Below are positions 27,024-35,570 of a stretch of 58,649 nt of DNA, in pieces. Numbering within the stretch: position 1 is the stretch's first letter; each line of letters opens with the position of its first letter. Origin of the DNA: Oceanicola sp. (GTDB taxonomy: Bacteria > Pseudomonadota > Alphaproteobacteria > Rhodobacterales > Rhodobacteraceae); contig JAKVBK010000018.1 in assembly GCA_022447275.1 (NCBI GenBank), forward strand, positions 1 through 58,649, read 5' to 3'. The notes under the pieces were generated by a model that saw only the letters and a list, made by a program, of their open reading frames with translations, did no database searches and was not told where the DNA came from. Both the position numbers and the translations under genes were made by a program.

Positions 27024-28418
27024 TTAGCGCTCTGACAGGGCGGCCAGCGCTTTGGTGTGGGTTGCGACGAAAGCCTCGAGCCGGTCCATCATATCGGTGG
27101 GCGGGGGACAGCTTCGGCGCGTTTCAAGGCTGACATGGATGAGCAGGCTGTCGACCTCTGCTGCCACGGTGCCGTCTGGTTTTGTCAGCAGGTGGCGCAG
27201 GCCCATTTTCTTGCCTTCGGCGAGGGTTGCGTATGTGGTCACGGCAAGGCTTTCGCCGGCGTGCACTTCTGCCAGGTAGCGGACCGTGTTTTCGAGTGTG
27301 AAATAGCTCATCCCGGACGCCACATAGGCCGCATCTGCGCCGATCAGGCCCATGAACCCGTCAGTGCCACGGGACGCCAGCTCTAGGTAATGGGTTTCGT
27401 TCATGTGGCCGTTGTAATCTGTCCAGGTGACGGGCACCTGTTGCTGGGCTGTCACCGGCGGGTCAACGACGGGAACGGACAGGCTTGCCTCATGATCCGT
27501 GATCACGCCCCCCGCCCCGCTGCCCGTGCGGCGCAAGGCCCTCAGGATGCCGACAAGATTATCATCGCGCAGACGTTCCAGTTCGCGGATCGACATATGA
27601 CCCGATTGCGCATCGGACTGACCAGCGATCAAATCCACCAGCTCCTCTGTAAATTCCGGCACATCCATGAGCTTGGTCCACGGCCATTCAAGAGCCGGAC
27701 CAAACTGTGCCATGAAGTGTTTCATGCCTGCCTCGCCACCGGCCACACGATAGGTTTCAAACAGCCCCATCTGGGCCCAGCGCAATCCGAACCCCATCCG
27801 GATCGCTTCGTCAATTTCGGCCGTTGTTGCGACACCATCCTTGACGAGCCAAAGCGCCTCACGCCAGACCGCCTCGAGAAAACGGTCTGCGATATGTGCA
27901 TCAATTTCCTTGCGCACATGCAGGGGGTACATGCCCAACTGTTGTAGCAAAGGGGCCGCGCGCGCGCATTGTGCGGCCTCCCCGACCAGTTCAACCAGCG
28001 GCAGCAGGTAGACCGGATTAAAGGGGTGCGCGACGATTGCCCGTGCCCCCTTGGCCGTCAGTTCCGATGGCTTGAAACCGGATGTGGAGGAACCGATCAC
28101 AGCGCTTGCAGGGGCTGCGGCGTCGATCTCGGCCAAGACACTGTGCTTGATCTCCAGCCGTTCCGGCACGCTTTCCTGAATCCAGTCTGCATCCGCGCAG
28201 GCCTGTGCCAGATCATCGGCAAAACGCAGCCTGCCTTCGGGTGGCAAAGCGGCGTCATAGAGGCCCGGCAAGGCCCGACGCGCATTGTCGAGCACTTCGG
28301 TGATCTTGCGTTCGGCTTCCGGATCAGGGTCGAGAATGGCCACATCCCAGCCATTGAGCAGAAACCGTGCCGCCCAGCCGCCGCCAATAACACCGCCACC
28401 GATGATTGCTGCCTTCAT
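27024..28418 (-). CDS. lcdH: L-carnitine 3-dehydrogenase fused to betainyl-CoA thioesterase
   Basis: This 464-residue fusion has two domains. Residues 1-315 are a 3-hydroxyacyl-CoA dehydrogenase-like domain with NAD site GGGVIGGGWAARF and the AHPFNPVYLLPLVE motif, as in L-carnitine dehydrogenase. After a Pro/Gln-rich linker, residues 330-464 form a hot-dog thioesterase (VTWTDYNGHMNETHYLEL). The dehydrogenase oxidises carnitine to 3-dehydrocarnitine. After the BKACE partner forms betainyl-CoA, the second domain would release glycine betaine, so one chain holds the first and last steps. This fusion is known from rhizobial carnitine loci. It overlaps the upstream SDR gene by 4 bases. Confidence 0.9.
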   Translation of the reverse strand: MKAAIIGGGVIGGGWAARFLLNGWDVAILDPDPEAERKITEVLDNARRALPGLYDAALPPEGRLRFADDLAQACADADWIQESVPERLEIKHSVLAEIDAAAPASAVIGSSTSGFKPSELTAKGARAIVAHPFNPVYLLPLVELVGEAAQCARAAPLLQQLGMYPLHVRKEIDAHIADRFLEAVWREALWLVKDGVATTAEIDEAIRMGFGLRWAQMGLFETYRVAGGEAGMKHFMAQFGPALEWPWTKLMDVPEFTEELVDLIAGQSDAQSGHMSIRELERLRDDNLVGILRALRRTGSGAGGVITDHEASLSVPVVDPPVTAQQQVPVTWTDYNGHMNETHYLELASRGTDGFMGLIGADAAYVASGMSYFTLENTVRYLAEVHAGESLAVTTYATLAEGKKMGLRHLLTKPDGTVAAEVDSLLIHVSLETRRSCPPPTDMMDRLEAFVATHTKALAALSER

Positions 28419-29191
28419 GTCATACGCTCCGTATTGCCATCGACGGCGATGGCCTGACCCGAGATTTTTGCGCCTTGAGGCGAGGTGAGAAAAAGGATCA
28501 TCTCGGCCAGATCATCAGCGGTGACCCATGTGCGCAGGCTGTTGCCGTCTGCATAGAGGGTCCGCACGCTGTCTTCGGGCACGCCCCGCGCGGCTGCTTC
28601 CATCGCAACAACGCGCTCCATGCGATCCCCTTCCACTGCACCGGGGCAGATTGCATTGACGCGCACACCGTGGGGGCCCAGCTCCATGGCCAGCGTTTTC
28701 ATCAATCCCAGGATGCCCCATTTGGCCGTCACATAGGGCGAACGTGTTGGAACCCCCCATTGCCCAGAGGTCGATGACATCAGGATGATCGCGCCTCCGT
28801 TTTGCGCCGCCATGCGCCCGGCCGCCCAGCGGCATGTGAGGAAAGCTCCATCCAGGTTGGCGGCCACGCAGGCCCGCCATGCGGCGAAATCCATCTCTGC
28901 GATAGGAGAGGCCGGACCGCCGATCCCAGCATTGGCACAGACCACATCGACACCGCCGAGAAAGGCCTCAGCGGCATCGAAAAACGCCTGCATCTGGGCC
29001 TCATCGGTGACATCCGCCTGATAGCCCATGGCCCCATCCGGCACGTGCCCAGGGTCAAGATCGCAATAGGCCACCCGCGCCCCTTGCGCGAGGAAGCGAC
29101 GCACGAGGCAGGCCCCGATCCCCGAGCCCCCAGCCGTGATCAGAACCCTTTGGGCGCCAGCTGCGCCCCCGTTGTTTTCTTCAATCGACAC
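28415..29191 (-). CDS. Short-chain dehydrogenase in the carnitine operon
   Basis: This is a 258-residue SDR with cofactor motif ITAGGSGIGACL (residues 18-29), CANAGIG, the MSSTSGQWG Ser region and YVTAKWG giving the Y-x-x-x-K pair. The end SGQAIAVDGNTERM is standard. It sits between the Cys-rich gene and the carnitine dehydrogenase fusion, overlapping both (11 and 4 bases). It may act on D-carnitine, a carnitine-derived hydroxy acid, or 3-hydroxybutyrate made from acetoacetate. The exact substrate is not evident. Confidence 0.8.
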   Translation of the reverse strand: MSIEENNGGAAGAQRVLITAGGSGIGACLVRRFLAQGARVAYCDLDPGHVPDGAMGYQADVTDEAQMQAFFDAAEAFLGGVDVVCANAGIGGPASPIAEMDFAAWRACVAANLDGAFLTCRWAAGRMAAQNGGAIILMSSTSGQWGVPTRSPYVTAKWGILGLMKTLAMELGPHGVRVNAICPGAVEGDRMERVVAMEAAARGVPEDSVRTLYADGNSLRTWVTADDLAEMILFLTSPQGAKISGQAIAVDGNTERMT

Positions 29192-29564
29192 AGATCACGA
29201 TCTCCTGTCCGTTCTCGAGGATCGGGATGCACCCGAACATCGGTGTTTCCGCCGCGCAGGTGCCGCTTTTTGCAAGGCACAGGCCGACACATTGCTCCGA
29301 GGCAGAACAGGCCGCACCGCCATCTGCCGTGGGCCGGATACAGACCAGCGCATTGCGCAGACCTGCCCGCACCCACTGCCCGGCATCCGCCTTGCAATCC
29401 GCCACTTGCTGTTGGGTTGGCAGGGCTTCTTTGCTGGTCTGCTCGGCCATTAAGGGCCCGCCAGGCAGGACCAGCGCCAAAGCAATGGCCAGGACGGCCC
29501 CAACCGCCGAACAGATCGAACGCGGGGCCGAATTCGGCCTGTTATCGTGCCGCCACCGGGCCAC
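29181..29564 (-). CDS. Small secreted or membrane-anchored Cys-rich protein of unknown function
   Basis: This 127-residue protein is not a family I recognise. A basic N-terminus (MARWRHDNRPNSAPR) precedes one hydrophobic stretch (about 18-38) ending GGPLMAEQ, which looks like a signal peptide or anchor. The exported part of about 87 residues holds eight Cys, spaced as in a disulfide-bonded domain (DCKAD, LVCIRP, AACSASEQCVGLCLA, GTCAAE, FGCIP, VICVD). The start is GTG immediately after the upstream BKACE stop (one base between), and the end overlaps the SDR gene by 11 bases, so it is co-translated with cytoplasmic carnitine enzymes. That pairing is odd, and a periplasmic helper for substrate capture is only a guess. 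Confidence 0.65.
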   Translation of the reverse strand: MARWRHDNRPNSAPRSICSAVGAVLAIALALVLPGGPLMAEQTSKEALPTQQQVADCKADAGQWVRAGLRNALVCIRPTADGGAACSASEQCVGLCLAKSGTCAAETPMFGCIPILENGQEIVICVD

Positions 29565-29565
29565 T

Positions 29566-30477
29566 TCAGGCCGGAGCGCGCTTCACGAGGCCCAGCTTCT
29601 CGCGCACCTCGGCGGGTCCGATCACGCGGGCACCCATCCCCTCAACCACGCCCACAGCGCGTTCAACAAGCTGCGCGTTCGTGGCCAGCACCCCCTTGTC
29701 CAGCCACAGGTTGTCTTCCAGCCCGACACGCACATGCCCACCGGCCAAAACCGCAGCCGCCGCATAGGCCATCTGGTTGCGGCCCAGAGAAAATGCACTG
29801 AACGTCCAGTCGTCGGGCACGTTATTGACCATGGCCATGAAGGTATTGAGATCATTGGGTGCGCCCCAAGGAACCCCCATGCACAGCTGCACAAGGGCCG
29901 GGTTTTCCAGGATGCCTTCCTTGACCAGCTCCTTTGCGAACCAGAGATGGCCTGTATCAAAGGCCTCAATCTCGGGCTTTACGCCCAGATCTGTCATCAT
30001 CTGTCCCATGGCCCGCAGCATGCCGGGGGTGTTGGTCATGACATAGTCAGCCTCGGCGAAATTCATGGTGCCACAATCAAGGGTACAGATTTCCGGCAGG
30101 CATTCGGCCACATGGGCCATGCGCTCTTCGGCGCCAATCATGTCGGTGCCGTTGGGATTGACGGGCAAAGGGGCATCCGTTGGGCCAAAGACAATGTCGC
30201 CGCCCATACCGGCTGTCAGGTTCAGCACGACATCCACATCCGCATCCCTGATCCGATCCGTCACCTCGCGATACAGCTCCAAACGGCGCGAAGGGGCGCC
30301 CGTTTCAGGATCACGAACATGGCAATGGACGATAGCGGCCCCGGCCTTGGCCGCATCAATGGCCGACTGCGCAATCTGTTCAGGCGAACGGGGCACATGG
30401 GGGCTGCGATCCTGGGTGCTGCCCGAACCGGTTACGGCACAGGTCACAAACACCTCGCGGGTCATCGAAAGCGGCAT
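29566..30477 (-). CDS. 3-dehydrocarnitine cleavage enzyme (BKACE family)
   Basis: This 303-residue zinc-dependent BKACE protein has the zinc motif HCHVRDPETGAP near residues 47-58 and the segments EAFDTGHLWFAKEL and GGHVRVGLEDNLWLDKG. In carnitine loci this family converts 3-dehydrocarnitine and acetyl-CoA to betainyl-CoA and acetoacetate. The ATG at 30477 is preceded by AAAGGAAAG; the frame open to 30624 runs into the divergent regulator gene. It is the promoter-proximal gene of the carnitine operon. It differs clearly from the other BKACE at 9762-10694, for example in TGSGSTQDRSPHVPRSPEQ at its N-terminus. Confidence 0.88.
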   Translation of the reverse strand: MPLSMTREVFVTCAVTGSGSTQDRSPHVPRSPEQIAQSAIDAAKAGAAIVHCHVRDPETGAPSRRLELYREVTDRIRDADVDVVLNLTAGMGGDIVFGPTDAPLPVNPNGTDMIGAEERMAHVAECLPEICTLDCGTMNFAEADYVMTNTPGMLRAMGQMMTDLGVKPEIEAFDTGHLWFAKELVKEGILENPALVQLCMGVPWGAPNDLNTFMAMVNNVPDDWTFSAFSLGRNQMAYAAAAVLAGGHVRVGLEDNLWLDKGVLATNAQLVERAVGVVEGMGARVIGPAEVREKLGLVKRAPA

Positions 30478-30562
30478 GGGTCTTTCCTTTTGGCTGCGGC
30501 TTGCTCTGGCCGCAACTCTAGCGCAAGGTGGCGCAAATGCTGTGCAGGGATTGTCGATCTTC

Positions 30563-31513
30563 ATGCCCAAATCGCCAGATACGCCAAAAGAGATCGCCGT
30601 ACTTTTGTGCCCGGCCTTCTCCAATCACTGTCTTGCCAATGCGGTTGAGCCCCTGCGCGCCGCCAATGCCATTGCAGACAAAAAGCTCTATACATGGCGA
30701 CATCTGGGGCTCACGCCCGGCCCGGTTTTGTCGTCCAGCGGGCTGCCGGTCAGCCCCGATGCTACCTTGTCAGACAGCGGAACGGGACAGGCGCTGCTTG
30801 TCATGGCCGGGGACCGCTTCGAAGGCTTTGTCACGCCGGCGGTGGCGCGGGCGCTGCGGGCTGCCAGCAGCCGCTTCGATCAGCTTGCCGGCCTGGACAG
30901 CGGCAGTTGGCTGCTTGCGGAAGCGGGCCTTCTGGATGGGCGCAAAGCCACCATTCACTGGGACGTTCTGGATCATTTCGCTGAGACATTTCCAAACGTG
31001 CATGTGCGGGAAGACCGCGTTGTGCACGACCCCAAGCACCCCTCCTGCGGGGGCGGCACCACTACGCTTGATTTCATGCTGGATTTTATCGAGGCCGATC
31101 ACGGCATTTCTTTGCGCCTCGACGTTGCTGCAAACTTCATGATCGGCTCAGAGGGGCCCCATGCGGGCGCCTATCTGCCGCCCCGGGGCACCGTTGATGC
31201 AACGGTGGCGGTCATGCGCCGAAATACGGAGCGCCTGCTGACCATCGGGCAGATCGCCAAACAGCTCGGGCTGAGCCAAAGGCAGTTCGAGCGGATCATA
31301 CAGGGGGAGACAGGCCTCACACCCCGCGCGCTCTATCGCCGTGTGCGCCTGCGACTGGCCCGCAGGCTTGTGCGCAGCACACGGCTTCCGATCGCAGAAA
31401 TCGCCCTGCGCTCCGGCTATGAAAACGCCAGCGCCATGACACGCGCCTTCAAAGCCGAGTTCACGCAAACGCCCCGCGCCCTGCGCATCGCAGAGCAAGA
31501 GCCCGCAGACTGA
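30563..31513 (+). CDS. cdhR: GlxA-family AraC-type regulator, probable carnitine catabolism activator
   Basis: This 316-residue regulator has two parts: residues 10-190 form a DJ-1/PfpI-like amidotransferase domain (IAVLLCPAFSNHCLANAVEPLRAAN, and CGGGTTTLDFMLDFIEADHG). The C-terminal 100 residues are an AraC double helix-turn-helix (TIGQIAKQLGLSQRQFERII, IAEIALRSGYENASAMTRAFK). The type matches CdhR/GbdR activators of carnitine and betaine breakdown. It is divergent from the carnitine operon with an 85-base shared control region. I chose ATG 30563; CAGGGA lies 12 bases upstream, somewhat far. The frame is open upstream, antisense to the BKACE gene. Confidence 0.85.
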   Translation: MPKSPDTPKEIAVLLCPAFSNHCLANAVEPLRAANAIADKKLYTWRHLGLTPGPVLSSSGLPVSPDATLSDSGTGQALLVMAGDRFEGFVTPAVARALRAASSRFDQLAGLDSGSWLLAEAGLLDGRKATIHWDVLDHFAETFPNVHVREDRVVHDPKHPSCGGGTTTLDFMLDFIEADHGISLRLDVAANFMIGSEGPHAGAYLPPRGTVDATVAVMRRNTERLLTIGQIAKQLGLSQRQFERIIQGETGLTPRALYRRVRLRLARRLVRSTRLPIAEIALRSGYENASAMTRAFKAEFTQTPRALRIAEQEPAD

Positions 31514-31580
31514 TTGCGCGCCCTTGGAGATGCACCTAGGGCCGATGCCAACCGGTCAATGTGCGCAAGCTGGCCTCTGC

Positions 31581-32468
31581 CTATGCTGATTTGGCCATTT
31601 TTCGCGTGGCATCAAACAGCGCCTTCAGAACCGGGGTCTGCGGCTCCTGATATTGCGCGACCAGACCGACACTGTGGCTTTGCACGCCCCCCGAGATCGG
31701 GATGGACACCAGATCGTGCCCGGGCGCAAGGAAAGCCGCCAGATCCGTGGGCAGGATGGTTGCCCAATCGCCCTCCAGGACGGATGCCACCAGTACGAGC
31801 GTGGAATTGCTCTCTAACATGGTGTCCGAGTCCAGCCCCGCTTCCATGAAGTTGCGGTTTATGATGCGGCGGTTTTGCATGTCTGGGGTCAGCAGACACA
31901 GACGCGTTTCGGCCAATTCAGGCCAGCGAATTTCAGCCCGTCCCGCAAGGGCATGATCCGGGGCGCATACAAACCTGTAGCTTTCCCGATAGAGCGGCTG
32001 ATGCGCGACCCGGCCCAGCGGCTCATTGTCGAGATAGGTCAGCCCGGCATCAACCTCGAGGTTCTCGATCAGCGACAGGATATCGGAAGAGGTGCGCGAC
32101 AGGATCTGGAATTTGACCCCCGGGTGATCCTGTTTGAACCGGTTCACGAGGCGCGCGGCCTGCGCCAAAGCCGTTGGAATCACGGCCAAACGCACCTGGC
32201 CGGACAGGCCATGGTGGGTAAAGCGCATTTCCTGCCGCAAGCGGCGCATATCGCCCACAATCTGGCGCGCCGTTTCCAGCGCGCGTTGCCCTTCGGGCGT
32301 CAGGCCACCAAAGCGCGCGCCGCGGGTCACCAGCTTCACCCCAAGATAATCTTCGAGCTGACGGATCCCGCTTGAAAGGGTGGGCTGCGTGATGCCAAGG
32401 CTTTCTGCTGCACGCCCAAAATGCTGCTCTTTGGCCAAAGCAATCAACATTTCCAGTTTTGGTATCAT
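31581..32468 (-). CDS. LysR-family transcriptional regulator
   Basis: This protein of about 295 residues has a LysR winged HTH (LEMLIALAKEQHFGRAAESLGITQPTLSSGIRQLEDYLG) followed by the two-lobed effector domain. It can start at ATG 32468 or GTG 32474; neither has a clear ribosome site. It is divergent from the YeiH-type exporter gene, the usual arrangement for a LysR regulator and its target. In enterobacteria the comparable pair is YeiE-YeiH. A sulfur-related effector is plausible but not shown. Confidence 0.85.
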   Translation of the reverse strand: MIPKLEMLIALAKEQHFGRAAESLGITQPTLSSGIRQLEDYLGVKLVTRGARFGGLTPEGQRALETARQIVGDMRRLRQEMRFTHHGLSGQVRLAVIPTALAQAARLVNRFKQDHPGVKFQILSRTSSDILSLIENLEVDAGLTYLDNEPLGRVAHQPLYRESYRFVCAPDHALAGRAEIRWPELAETRLCLLTPDMQNRRIINRNFMEAGLDSDTMLESNSTLVLVASVLEGDWATILPTDLAAFLAPGHDLVSIPISGGVQSHSVGLVAQYQEPQTPVLKALFDATRKMAKSA

Positions 32469-32701
32469 TGCCACGCTACATCATTGGAAAAATCTATCGG
32501 AAAGCATCGTAGCGATTTCAAACTTGCAGTATAGAGGATTCAGCACAGAACCTTTACATTGCCTCATCTTTTGCGCGTCTATGCGTAGATCAGCCCATCT
32601 CTGTGGCTTTTGTCCGCAAGGTCATGTCCAGTTTTACATTGCCCCCGGCGGCCCTTTAAGACAGAGCAGACCCGCCACCCGAAACGGACTTAGGGGACCT
32701 C

Positions 32702-33709
32702 ATGCGTACTGTGCTGAATGACTGGACGATCCGCGTTCAAGATATCTGGCCCGGGCTGCTCGTGGCCGGAATGATCGCGCTGGCTGCGCAGTTCATCTCG
32801 GATCACTACGGCGCACCCGCCATGCTGATGGCCCTGCTGTTTGGTATTGCGCTGCACTTCCTTACAGAGCAACCCACATGCGGCCCCGGCATCGCTTTTG
32901 CATCCAAGCGCGTCCTGCGGATTGGCGTTGCGCTTCTGGGCGCACGCATCAGCTTTTCGATGGCCGCTGAATTGGGCTGGTCCGTCATCGGGCTGACAGT
33001 CGGCGTTGTGATCGCCACGATCCTCTTTGGCATGATGGTGGGGCGCTTTTTTGGGTTTAAAGCCCGGTTTTCTTTCCTCTCGGCGGGGTCCGTGGCCATT
33101 TGCGGGGCCTCTGCTGCCTTGGCCATCTCTGCAATCCTTCCGAAGGATGAGCGCAGCGAGGAGCGTCTTGTGTTCACGGTTGTGGGCGTGACGGTTCTGT
33201 CAACGATCGCGATGATCTTCTACCCGATCCTGGCAGAGCTTTTGCAGATGAATGACACTGTCGCCGGCGTATTCCTCGGCGCCACGATCCATGACGTGGC
33301 CCAGGTCGTGGGCGCAGGCTTTTCCGTATCCGAGGAAACCGGCGAAATCTCGACCGTGGTGAAGCTGGTTCGGGTGTCGATGCTGGCACCGGTCGTCTTT
33401 ATCGCGGCACTGGTGATCCGGCGCAACACAAAGGGCAGCGACGAAGCCCAGACGCGCCCGCCCCTGATCCCGTTCTTTGTCTTGGCCTTCTTCGTGATCG
33501 TTGCAATCAACTCCTTCGGACTGCTGCCTGCACCTGTCATTGAGGCCGCGACGAATGTATCTCGATGGGCCTTGCTCACGGCGGTTGCGGCAGTGGGGGT
33601 GAACACATCCCTGAAGGATGTTCTGGGCGTCGGACGCGCGGCCATTGGGCTTCTTGTGGCGGAAACCCTGTTCATCGCCTGTCTGGCTTTGGCGCTTTTG
33701 CAGCTTTGA
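32702..33709 (+). CDS. YeiH/UPF0324-family membrane protein, candidate sulfite or sulfate exporter
   Basis: This 335-residue protein has about ten membrane helices. Family signatures are visible: LRIGVALLGARISF, SAGSVAICGASAALAIS, and GATIHDVAQVVGAGFSVSEE. Members of this family named TauZ or SuyZ are proposed to export sulfite or sulfate formed during sulfonate breakdown. It is not beside the hps-suy operon here, but 26 kb away with its own LysR regulator. The export role is therefore a hypothesis from family and pathway need. It converges on the GH20 gene with an 84-base gap. Confidence 0.82.
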   Translation: MRTVLNDWTIRVQDIWPGLLVAGMIALAAQFISDHYGAPAMLMALLFGIALHFLTEQPTCGPGIAFASKRVLRIGVALLGARISFSMAAELGWSVIGLTVGVVIATILFGMMVGRFFGFKARFSFLSAGSVAICGASAALAISAILPKDERSEERLVFTVVGVTVLSTIAMIFYPILAELLQMNDTVAGVFLGATIHDVAQVVGAGFSVSEETGEISTVVKLVRVSMLAPVVFIAALVIRRNTKGSDEAQTRPPLIPFFVLAFFVIVAINSFGLLPAPVIEAATNVSRWALLTAVAAVGVNTSLKDVLGVGRAAIGLLVAETLFIACLALALLQL

Positions 33710-33717
33710 CAAAGAAG

Positions 33718-33742
33718 TGGGGCGCGCGTCTGCTGCGCCCCA
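33718..33742. terminator. Hairpin between convergent yeiH-like and GH20 genes
   Basis: TGGGGCGC at 33718-33725 pairs with GCGCCCCA at 33735-33742 over a 9-base loop. It is positioned to end both convergent transcripts. No T-run is seen on the plus strand; on the minus strand it is followed by CTTCTTT. Confidence 0.45.
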
Positions 33743-33793
33743 TCACGATCCGTGCAGGGGCAAGCTTTGCGGCCTGCCCCGCTTCATCACAAA

Positions 33794-35569
33794 TCAGACC
33801 AAGCGCCCGCCGTCATCAATGTCATAGGCATGAGAGAGCGCCTGCAGCGTTGCGAACTCGGGGCGTTCTGTCTGCCAGGCCATCATGGCGACCCCCAGCA
33901 TCCGCGGCATCAGCATTGGCCATAATTGCTCATCGCGGGTCGTGAATTCAGACCAGAAGCTGCCCTGCACCCCGATGATCCGGTCTGCAAGGGCGGGGTC
34001 CGGTACGGGATCCCATGCGATGGTATCGGGCAGATCAACAAATGCGGCCCAACTGGCGCCCCAGTCGTCGGTATCATCCGTATGTGCCATGTCCAGGTAG
34101 ACATGCTGAGCCGGCGTCATGACAACATCATAGCCTGCGCGCGCAGCCTCAAGCCCGGGCCCCTGCCCCGTCCAGCTGAAGAGGATCGCATCATGGCCGA
34201 TCCCTCCGTTGCTGCCCTGCGCGGCCTCCTCCCAGGCGGCGGGCCGCACGCCTTTGGCTGCGGTATAGGCGGCGAGTTTTGCGATCGTCCATCCCTGCAA
34301 ATCCTGGGTGGTTTGCAGGCCGTGCTCTGCCATCAGGGCCTTGGCGCGAGGGCTGCCCATCCAGGTGTCCTCTGGCAGTTCATCACAGCCCAAATGCAGA
34401 TGGCCAAAGGGGAAAAGCGCGGTGATGCCATCCACGAGCTTCTCCAGAACCTCCCATGTTTTGGGCATGGCAGGGTTCAGCACGTTGCCCCGATAGCCCT
34501 GCACAGAGACTTCCTCGCCGCTGTCATCCGGATCGCGGGTGTCCGGGTAGAGCGCGGCCAGGCCCAGCGCGTGGGCGGGCGCCTCGATCTCGGGCAGGAT
34601 CTCGATATTCAGGGCCGCTGCGTGGGCAAGAATGTCCCGCACGGTTTCATGACTGTACAAACCGCCCTGCATCGGAGCAGCCGTAAACAGCCCCGGCAGA
34701 AATTGCCCCTCGCCCCGCGTTGTGAGCTTTTCAGTCAACTCGGGCAATGTGTCGATCGGGATGCGGAAGGTCTCATCATCCGCGAAATGCCAATGGAACC
34801 GGTTGAGCTTCAAAAGCGCCATCAGATCAAGCAGGGCCATGATGCTCTCTGGTGCATAATAATGGCGGGCCGTGTCGAGATGCTGGCCGCGCCACGAAAA
34901 GCGGGGCGCGTCTTCGATCTCGCCGCAGGGCAAAGGGCCATTGCGCAAAAGCGTCATCAGGGTCATGCAGGCATAAAATGCCCCGCCATAGGAAGCAGAC
35001 CAGATCGTGATTTGATCCTGCGCAATGCGCAGTCGATAGGCATCCAAGGCCATATCAGCCGTTTCAAACACCACCGGCTGGCTGCCAGAAAACGCCATTC
35101 CCTGACGTGCGGCGAGGGCCTGCGCGGCGGTCATTGCGGGATGATCGCCCGCAAACCCATCCACGCTGACATGCGCCCCTGAAGGCCGCCAAACGCTGGG
35201 CTGCGGCAGCAGCGGCAGGCCAGATATCTGTGCCGCTGCTGTGGGGACCGGCTTGTCGCGCCCGGCCCGCGTTGGCGTTAGGGCAATAAGCTCATCCTCA
35301 AGGCGCACCGCAGGGCCAAGCGGCATCCACGCGCGATTGGCTGGCGTGAAGCCGCCCGCGTATTTGATGGTAAATGCATGGGTTGTGCCCGCAGCCAGAT
35401 CCGGCAGTTCGAACTCTAGGTAGCTGCCAAGGCTGCGCAGCTCTGTCTCGCCCGAGACGACGGTCAGTGGCGCCATCCCTGAGCAGCAGAACACGCCCCC
35501 AGTCAGCGCGCGGTCGGGGGTGAGGGTGCACAGCAATGCATCCCCTTCGATACGACAATCATAGTGCAT
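33794..35569 (-). CDS. Beta-N-acetylhexosaminidase, glycoside hydrolase family 20, cytoplasmic
   Basis: This 591-residue protein has an N-terminal beta domain (about 1-115), a GH20b-like domain (about 120-230) and a GH20 TIM barrel beginning DAPRFSWRGQHLDTARHY. The catalytic Asp-Glu pair is in HLHLGCDELPEDTW, near residue 395; most family members read HxGGDE, here the second Gly is Cys. It removes terminal GlcNAc or GalNAc. No signal peptide is visible, so it should act on imported oligosaccharides in the cytoplasm. The ATG at 35569 lies one base after the GntR stop, so the two genes are one operon. The frame upstream of this ATG overlaps the GntR gene and is ignored. Confidence 0.9.
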   Translation of the reverse strand: MHYDCRIEGDALLCTLTPDRALTGGVFCCSGMAPLTVVSGETELRSLGSYLEFELPDLAAGTTHAFTIKYAGGFTPANRAWMPLGPAVRLEDELIALTPTRAGRDKPVPTAAAQISGLPLLPQPSVWRPSGAHVSVDGFAGDHPAMTAAQALAARQGMAFSGSQPVVFETADMALDAYRLRIAQDQITIWSASYGGAFYACMTLMTLLRNGPLPCGEIEDAPRFSWRGQHLDTARHYYAPESIMALLDLMALLKLNRFHWHFADDETFRIPIDTLPELTEKLTTRGEGQFLPGLFTAAPMQGGLYSHETVRDILAHAAALNIEILPEIEAPAHALGLAALYPDTRDPDDSGEEVSVQGYRGNVLNPAMPKTWEVLEKLVDGITALFPFGHLHLGCDELPEDTWMGSPRAKALMAEHGLQTTQDLQGWTIAKLAAYTAAKGVRPAAWEEAAQGSNGGIGHDAILFSWTGQGPGLEAARAGYDVVMTPAQHVYLDMAHTDDTDDWGASWAAFVDLPDTIAWDPVPDPALADRIIGVQGSFWSEFTTRDEQLWPMLMPRMLGVAMMAWQTERPEFATLQALSHAYDIDDGGRLV

Positions 35570-35570
35570 G

